Assembly: GCF_052857255.1 (NCBI RefSeq)
Contig: NC_135507.1
Span: forward strand, 72,365,721 to 72,429,720
Origin: Amblyomma americanum
Taxonomy: Eukaryota; Arthropoda; Arachnida; Ixodida; Ixodidae
Direction of reading: 5' to 3'
DNA: 64,000 bases
Part shown: in pieces, positions 57,201-64,000 of the stretch
Layout of the letters: every line of letters starts with the position of its first letter
Position numbering within the stretch: position 1 is the first letter of the stretch
Position numbers and translations under genes: made by a program
The notes under the pieces: generated by a model
Told to the model about the DNA's origin: nothing
What the model saw: only the letters and a program-made list of their open reading frames with translations
Databases searched by the model: none

Positions 57201-58848
57201 AGCAACTTTCCCAGCGAGAATGCAGTGCGCTAAAGTTACTGTTCTGTACAAAAAAGGAGATTGTAATGAGCTGGGAAAATATAGGCCGGTATCTATTTTA
57301 CCGATCTTTTCAAAGCTGTTTGAAAAAGTCTTGTATTTGAGGATGGAAAATTTCATTGAAAAACATAATCTGTTAACACCACACCAGTTCGGTTTCCGTA
57401 AAAACAAATCAGTTGAATTAGCGTTGCTAGAGCAGAAAGAATATATATTAACGGCGTTTGAAAAGAAAGCAATAGTTGTTGGCATTTTTGTGGACTTTTC
57501 TAAAGCCTTCGATTTAGTTAACCATAACATTTTGCTGGAAAAATTAAGTAAGTAAGGAATACGAGGACAGGCACTAGCTCTTATGAAATCCTACCTATCC
57601 AATAGAACTCAAGTTGTGAAAATAGGTGCCTTTACATCGAAAGCTAGAGCTGTTAGTTGTGGAGTGCCGCAGGGAAGTATTTTAGGACCTTTACTTTTTA
57701 ATCTCTGTCTGAATGATATCTTCACTATTAACCCTAAAGCAAAATTTATTATTTATGCAGATGACATTAGTAATTTTTTTGCTGGGAATGATATTAATCT
57801 TCTTGTTGAACAATGTAACAGTGCAATGAAATCCTTAGAGGAATGGTCGAGAGTAAATGCAATGAAGGTAAATGAAAGCAAAACAAAAGCGATTAAATTC
57901 AGGCCGAAAAACAAGCACATACCTCATCATCAAGATATAATAATAAACTCGCGATGCATCGCTTTAGTCGAGAATTTCAAATGTATGGGTGTCACCTTTT
58001 CCGCAAATATGTCCTGGGATAATCACTTCAAGCATGTTCTAAGCAAAATAAGTCAAATAGCTGGTGTAATAGGTCGTTTAAGGTATATCCTTCCCACACG
58101 CATCAAACGTTTGCTTTATCATTCACACTTTCAGTCACACTTGAACTATTGTCAATTAGTATGGGGAAACACAACATCCACTAATATAGAACACATCCAC
58201 CTGTTACAGAAAAAGTATCTCCGACACACATATAATGCTTCTTATACTGCTTCCACCTCAACTTTTTTTAGCAACTCTGATGTAATTCCAGCTCACAATC
58301 TCTATAGATATCGCTTAAGCCATGTATATAAACAAGAAATCCACAGGAATATCAACAATATACGTAACCTATCCCAATTACAAGACAGAACTCCAAGTTA
58401 CCTTACAAGACACTTCGAGGATTGGTCAGTACCAATGTCACGTTCAAGTTACGGGAAACAGTGCCTTAAGTACATAATACCAACGCTTTTGAATTATTAT
58501 AATTTTGTCCGTTTTGACCTTTTCCCGGCAACCTACAAGGACCTCCGGCAGATGTATTTGGTTTCTATGTAATGTTATCTAGCCTTGCTGTTGCTTTCGT
58601 TTGAATTTGTAGAAGTGAGTTCCGCTGTTGTTTTCTGTTCTTTTTGTTTTCTGTTGTTTTCGTTTACGAGTACTAAGTCTGTATCATATTAAATATGTAT
58701 GTATATGTTTGCATATCAAGAATATGGTACGTGTTGCCGCCACTCTGCCAAAATAAGGGATTGTGGACCCGTCAAGCGGTCCAAGGACAGCTTTTTTTCT
58801 ACAATCCCCCCAACAGTATTTGAGGGCAAATAAAGATTTTCATTAAAA
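57201..58848 (+). mobile_element. 5'-truncated CR1-like LINE private to block B
   Basis: The insertion lies between AACAAGTCAT and AAAAGCGGTGAT, which are joined in block A at about 22380-22393. It begins within the reverse transcriptase and ends with a 3' UTR (T run, then GGGCAAATAAAGATTTTCATT). No clear target duplication is visible, which is common for CR1-type elements. It is unrelated to the RNase H-type LINEs elsewhere in the window. Confidence 0.85.
57220..58572 (+). pseudogene. CR1-like reverse transcriptase, one stop
   Basis: The frame holds YRPVSILPIFSKLFEKV, HQFGFRKNKS, FVDFSKAFDLVNH, GVPQGSILGPLLF and the catalytic YADD (about 57757-57768), then a thumb and C-terminal region rich in LNYCQLVWG-like sequence typical of CR1/Jockey ORF2. 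There is no RNase H. A single TAA at 57553-57555 interrupts an otherwise continuous frame ending at TAA 58570-58572. The endonuclease and ORF1 are missing through truncation. Confidence 0.85.
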
Positions 58849-58941
58849 GCGGTGATATCGTACGCTTTATTCGTGATGGACGGTAAGAGGTGTTATAAAT
58901 AAGATTCAAGCTCTACCGATCTCCCCAGAAGGAAAAAAGAG

Positions 58942-59810
58942 ATGCCGCGCGTTAACTTCGCTGCAAGAGTGGAAATCGTGTTGTTAGTCAGGGAAGGCAG
59001 GTCACGGAGAAGCATTGCTGTCGATGTAGGGTGCGCAGTAGGGACCGTAACCCGCATTGAGCGTGTGTTCCTAGAAGAAGAGAGGATTGACGACGCGGAA
59101 CTTAGATGACGTCCGAGATCCCTCAGTGAGGAGGAAGATCGGCTGATCGTAGCTGCCGCCTTCTGCAGTCCCCATACTGCCGCTGCCGAGATAGAGGAGG
59201 AAATAGGCATGCAGGCAGTGTCTTTGTGGGCGATTAGGAAACGGCTTCGGTCGGCAGAAATATACCTCCCCTAAAGTCGCGTCGCTTGCTGGAAGCTACG
59301 TATAACCACCCAAAACGAATGACTCCGCCTCGAAATTGACACAACCCACCTCGCTTGGACTACAGAATATTGGAGGGCAGTCGTATTATCGGTTGAATCG
59401 ACTTTCTCCATGAAGTGGGACAAGCAGCGGCCAGTCTGTAGGCGGTTGGGGCTCGGTCAGTGGCTGCAGTATGGTTGCATTTCGAGCCTTCAGCGTGACG
59501 GCGCCGCCACAACCACGTGGTCGGTCATGTGGTACGGAGCAGCTGCCGACGGCGCGGTGCCGTGGCTGGTCACGTGAACAGCCAAGTGGTTGGTCACGTG
59601 GTGTGGAGCAGCTGCTGCTGCCGGCGTCGCGGCGCGCCGACGAAACCGAGTTTCAACAGCAGTGCGCATGCGCCGTGTCAAGTGGGACGAAGATGAAGGA
59701 ACGCCCAGAGAAACGGTGCGGCGAGAGACTGACTTTGCAATTCAACTGAGCGAGTTCCAATCGGCCAGATATAGCTATCGCGTAACTAAAGATTTAACCA
59801 GAGCTAATCC
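58942..59810 (+). pseudogene. Tc1-like transposase pseudogene (block B)
   Basis: From ATG 58942 a frame encodes an N-terminal helix-turn-helix (RSRRSIAVDVGCAVGTVTRI), then TGA at 59107-59109 replaces the Gly expected before RPRS, then SLSEEEDRLIVAAAF. Later TEYWRAVVLSVESTFSMKWD shows the catalytic box with Asp changed to Val. It is a counterpart of 22485-23340 and somewhat better preserved at the N-terminus. It would have cut and rejoined DNA at terminal inverted repeats; such repeats were not identified here. Confidence 0.65.
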
Positions 59811-60117
59811 ACCACCATTTTTTTTTATCGGCAGTCACCCCATGGCGAGAAGTTCATGCGTCCAGTGACTATGGCCAGTGCTTCTTTTCGAGTGAAATGC
59901 ATCTAGTGCTCCAGCTATTGCTATACTCTTTCATCGCTAACAGTTCATCTGCGTGCATTCAGAGGTAGCAGTCTCATCTTCAACACTTCGATTTATGAAT
60001 TGCTAAGGTGAAGGTAACAAATTGCACTCTTTTACTCCGCTCTCACAATGAGAAGTTCTTGGAAAATGAAAACTCAGCTATTGTAAGGCATTTGCGTAGT
60101 GGTATTTATTTTTTGAG

Positions 60118-60424
60118 TGAGTCGCAGTTCGCGAAGCGGTGGCATTGGGCTAAAGCGTCCGCCTGACATAAGGGAGGTCCCGCGTTGGACCCCTCTGCCG
60201 ACGTGTTTCCTAAAGGGCACAATACTTCCCCCGGCGTGGTGTTCGACTCTTCTCGGTCAAGTACTAGGGAAAATGGTCTTCGACCAAACATTTGTGCTGA
60301 AGAACCAGAGATTCGTTCCGCTGTCGAGCAACGCTAATTGCGCGTCATGCGGTAAAAGCCCACTTGTGGCCATTTCTTGCTGTGGCCTTTTCAATGGAGC
60401 GAACGTCGTTCTATTAGCGTGTGC
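60118..60424 (+). repeat. tRNA-related SINE (block B, uninterrupted by Gypsy)
   Basis: GTGGCATTGGGCTAAAGCG and GCGTTGGACCCC act as A- and B-box-like segments. CACAATACTTCCCCC at about 60220 is the pre-insertion site of the Gypsy element in block A. Confidence 0.55.
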
Positions 60425-63400
60425 TTTTTTATACGTCTTTATTTCTGCATAAAATAGGCCTAGCCTTGCGGCAGAAATGAGGGGCTTCATGGGGGTGGGG
60501 GAGGGGGAGGGGGAGGAGGGCCGGTCTCCACTTCTTCTTCGAAGTGGTGTGGTCCTGTGGTCGGCTCTGCGAAGAAACGGCCAGGCCCTTCTTCTTCCTG
60601 GAAGTATAGGAGAAAAGCCCGCCAGAGCCGGAGTGCGTCCGATGATCCGATGTGTAATGGTGGATCGACCCATTCCTGCAAGGTGCCAGGTCGGTGCCCG
60701 CCCAGGGACTGAAGTGCTCGCTCCCGCACCACGTCAAAAGCAGGGCAGCGCCACAAAAAGTGTTCGGCCGTGCCTCTGGCCGTGCATGCCGGGCATTGAG
60801 GGGTCGGGTATGAGTGCGGGTTGATGAGGTTGAGCTTTGCTGGCGACAGAAGCTGGCCAGTCTGGGCGCGGCGGAGGAGTACCGCCTCTGCCCTTCGGAA
60901 AGTTCTAGGTGGGCGGCGGTATAATTGCTCAGGGTTCGCCACGTGCTGGAGGATGCGGCGGCGATAGCATTGTGCGCGATGCCATGTCTCGGCCCTATCC
61001 ATAGGAGGTGACGACGGATGTGCAACGTCATCACGGGCTCAAGAAGCGGAAACGAGTGTGCATCCAGGCAAAGATGCGGAAAGAGCTGCAGCGCGCGCTG
61101 CCTGGTGTGCCTTTTCGTTTCCAGTGATTCCTTCGTGTGCAGGAATTCACCTAATAACAATAGTGTAGCCTTCCTCTCGCAGGCGTCGGGCTTCAGTTCG
61201 AATTGCGCTAAGAACGGCATAGTCTGCTCCCCCCGCGCGGCATGCGGTGTACGCTGCTTGCGAATCAGTGTAAACATGGTAGGTGCATGGAGCCGGATCC
61301 TGTCGATCTAATATTCGAGTAATGGCAAGGCGTATGGCAATGAGTTCGAGATTAGTGACAGTGTGTTCTTCGGAGAGCTGTTCAACTATTGTGGTATCTG
61401 ACTCAGAGTCGTGACAAGCTATTGCGGCGCCAAGTTGAAACTGAGCGGCATCTGTATATAGTCGGATAGCCCCTTCCTGGGATAGCTTGTATGACATCTT
61501 CTCGTGACGTTTAGCGGCAGCTTTGAGGCTTTGGGGATTAGCTGAACTCATGTTCTTTGGTAGTGGCATACCCTCTACTAAATCGATTAGTTCCCATGGT
61601 GGGGCAGGAGGCGACAGCAACTCTAATTTGTCAGTGTTGTAGCCTAATGCCCGCAGGATCTCACGGCCAGCCGCCGTTGTGGAAAGACGGACACGCTGGG
61701 CTTGCAAGTGCTGCTCTGCCACATCCTGTAGGGCATTGATTTTGCTGCATGCGTGTAGGTCCTCTACTGGGCAGAACTGTTGTAGGCCAGTTACAAGGCG
61801 CATCGCCTTCCGATTGATTCGCTCAAGCTGAAGGCGTTTGGTCGCGTTAAGCCGCATGTAGGAATATGCATACAGTATTTTTGATGTTATGAGTGCCAGG
61901 GCTATCTGACGGAGTCCCACCTCTTTGATTCCCCACCCACGAGCCGAGACGCGGCGCATAAGATGTAAAGCATGATGGCAACTGAGCACTGTGTTATGAA
62001 TCCAGCTTTTGGCTCCTCCATCCTCGTCAATAAGCATTCCGAGTATACGGATTGTTTGTTTCCGGCAAATAACCGAGTCCTCTAAATGAAGAGAGATAAG
62101 ATTTCGGTCGGCCTCGGCTCGCAGCTGCGGACCGTTTATGACAGCTACGTACTCGGTTTTTTCCGGAGAGGTTTTCATGCCACATTTCTTGATGTAGTCG
62201 TGGACGGCATTAAGGCCTGTCTGCAAGGCTAATTCCTGCTCCGCAGGGGACCCAGAATTGGTCCAGAGCGTTATATCGTCCGCATACAAGGCAAAATTAA
62301 GACCGGGTATCGACGTTAGAATTGGCGGAAGACCTGACATCGCGATATTACAAAGAGCCGGAGATATGACGGCGCCTTGGGGTACGCCGGTTCGGTTAGG
62401 TTGCCGTGCACCCTGAGTATCCCCAACCATTACCGAGAAAGTTCTGTCCGCAAGAAACGCTTTCACGAAGCGGTAGAGGTTCCCGCGTATCCCCACTTCC
62501 TGGAGCCGTTAAAGTATGGTAGAGTGGGGCACGGAATCAAAAGCCTTTTTGACGTCAACCCCAAAAACCACCCGGAGCTGTGCGCTGCTAGGGTATGCGA
62601 GAACGTCGTTATGAAGTCTTCTGAGAATATCTTGCGCGCAGAGTCCTCGTCGAAAACCTACTTGCATAGGAGACAGGACGCTGAACTTCTCTAAGTACCA
62701 TTCGAGTCTTCTCAGAGCCATACGTTCCATGACTTTACAAAGGTTGGACGTCAGCGATATCGGCCTGAGGTCTTGTAATGTCCGACTTGGCTTACCGGGT
62801 TTTGGAATTGGTATGACAACTTAATCCTTCCAGGCAGGGGGAAGAGCACCGTTGGTCCAGCATTCGTTGAATACTTTCAACAGGGCAAGTTTATGTGATT
62901 TGGGAAGGTTAAGAAGTGTTGAATAGCGTACACCATCCGGTCCCGGGGCACTTTTATGGTTTGAGTCATACAAGGCTGCCTCCAGTTCGTCTAATGTGAA
63001 GGGAACGTCGTAATCATTCGATGTATCTGAGACGGGGTCCGCAGGCAAGGCATCCACCTTTTCAGGTTGGGGAAAAAAGACCTTTCCTGCTTGTATAGCT
63101 AGATCAGCCGGGGAGACGTTCAATTTCAGGGCCATGCTTTGGGAAGGGGGAATCGGCCTTTTGCGTCCAAGGACAGCTCGAAATATGTGCCAGGCCTTCG
63201 ACAAGTTAACTGTTCCATTGAGCGAGTGGCACAGCAGCTGCCAATCTTGGAGAGCGAGCTGCATAGTATACTGCTCGACCTCTTGAGTAATGCGGGTGAG
63301 GGCGCGCCTACGGTGGGATGTCCGACCAGAGCGGCGGTACGCCTTGAGAGCACGAAGCCTACGATTCCACAGACTTAAAAGGTGGGATTCCGGCTTCGGG

Positions 63401-64000
63401 GCATCGTATTTAACTGAAAGCTTCGTTGTGGCTTTCTTCTTGGCACCGTTGATCTGACTAATGAGTTCGTCTAATTCTGTGGGAACGTTCACCTCACCGA
63501 GCATTCTGCGAAAATCGTCCCATGAGACGTGCTCCTCTATTCGATGGCGTTGTTGCCGCTTTAGTGACTTTCGCCCTCGAGGGGCCCATGACACCACCAC
63601 GGGATACTGATCACTGCCCATGACATCATCAGCCCGTGACCATATGATCTCATTAGGATGGGAAACAAGTGTCAGGTCTGGAGAAGTGTCTTCTTGACCT
63701 TTGTGCTGGCCACAGCGACTGGGCAGCGTAAGGTCGTTAACGATGGTCAGTTTGTCTTTGACAATGTGCTGCCATAGATGCCTTCCCCTAGCATCTGAGC
63801 GATGATATCCCCAGCTGGTGTGCATGGCATTAAAATCACCCCCAACTATAACGCGATCCTGAGGATATATCTTTAAGAAGTGTTCTATAAAAGATATATC
63901 TACTCGATATGTCGTAGTACCGAAGGATCTGGCATAAACCGAAAAAACCAATGCTTGTTGGTCCTCTTCTAATGTAAGGCGCACTCCCGCTACCTCTTGC
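60425..64000 (-). mobile_element. LINE (RNase H type) running off the right edge
   Basis: Read on the minus strand, ORF2 runs from the window edge through endonuclease, RT and RNase H to a C-terminal knuckle, then a C-rich 3' segment and AATAAAG with a short A-rich end at about 60425-60445. It interrupts block B at CTATTAGCGTG. The 5' end and ORF1 are outside the window. It is a different family from the LINEs at 1 and 50233, judging by its sequence. Confidence 0.88.
60470..63984 (-). pseudogene. LINE ORF2 in one frame with four in-frame stops
   Basis: Endonuclease: GGDFNAMHTSWGYHRSD and SDQYPVV. RT: KSAPGPDGVRY, LRPISLTSNLCKVMERM, GFRRGLCAQDIL, VDVKKAFDSVPH, GVPQGAVISPALC and catalytic YADDITLW (about 62270-62293). 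RNase H: LYTDAAQ, NLELIAIRLAI and VYTDSQAA, then IPAHEGITGNEKAH. The C-terminal tail has CPACTARGTAEHFLWRC. Stops: TAA 62821-62823, TAA 62509-62511, TGA 61147-61149 (where W is expected before IPAH) and TGA 61039-61041. All pieces are in the same frame; no frameshift was found. Confidence 0.88.

Noticed and set aside
60487..61002. Poly-proline protein end on the minus strand
   Set aside because: The proline run is the translation of a (CCCCCT)n-like stretch near the LINE 3' end; the real signal is the LINE C-terminal knuckle upstream.

Overview
The window looks like animal, most likely hard-tick (Ixodida), genomic DNA. Very little of it codes. It is packed with retroelements of several classes: Ty3/Gypsy, LINEs with an RNase H domain, a CR1-like LINE, Penelope-like remnants, a Tc1-like relic and tRNA-related SINEs. 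Its only host-type gene is split by GT-AG introns. The tick assignment rests on recognising the general style of these repeats and is an inference.

The dominant structure is a direct (same-orientation) segmental duplication. Block A (about 8775-29107) and block B (about 38049-60424) share roughly 15 kb of common sequence. Each block carries a copy of a multi-exon gene resembling the kinase domain of Polo-like kinases. The reconstructed exon model ends at a shared stop soon after the kinase domain, so it would encode about 311 residues with no polo boxes. Both copies are broken by different lesions: premature stops and a 1-nt insertion in A; a lost splice donor, a 25-nt deletion of the catalytic loop and a 1-nt deletion in B. 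They therefore seem to have decayed independently after duplication. Exon 1 is found only upstream of block B.

The blocks differ by mobile-element insertions, and each serves as the empty-site control for the other. Block A has a LINE 3' fragment (11993-12925, 12-bp target duplication) and a nearly pristine Gypsy element (23779-28911, 181-bp LTRs differing at one base, 4-bp target duplication, intact gag and pol). Block B has a full-length LINE (50233-55820, 12-bp target duplication, intact ORF1, broken ORF2) and a 5'-truncated CR1-like LINE (about 57201-58848). A Tc1-like transposase relic and tRNA-related SINEs are present in both and predate the duplication.

Left of block A lie a LINE on the minus strand (1-2173), a decayed Gypsy element on the minus strand (2391-7698, 4-bp target duplication), a relic encoding a PHD finger, and LINE tails. 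Between the blocks (29108-38048) is a mosaic of Penelope-like GIY-YIG and terminal-repeat debris, LINE tails, a common tick-type dispersed repeat, unassigned coding-like relics and finally kinase exon 1. The right edge (60425-64000) is another LINE on the minus strand whose ORF2 keeps one frame but carries four stop codons. Three sites have the core layout of hammerhead ribozymes associated with Penelope-like elements.
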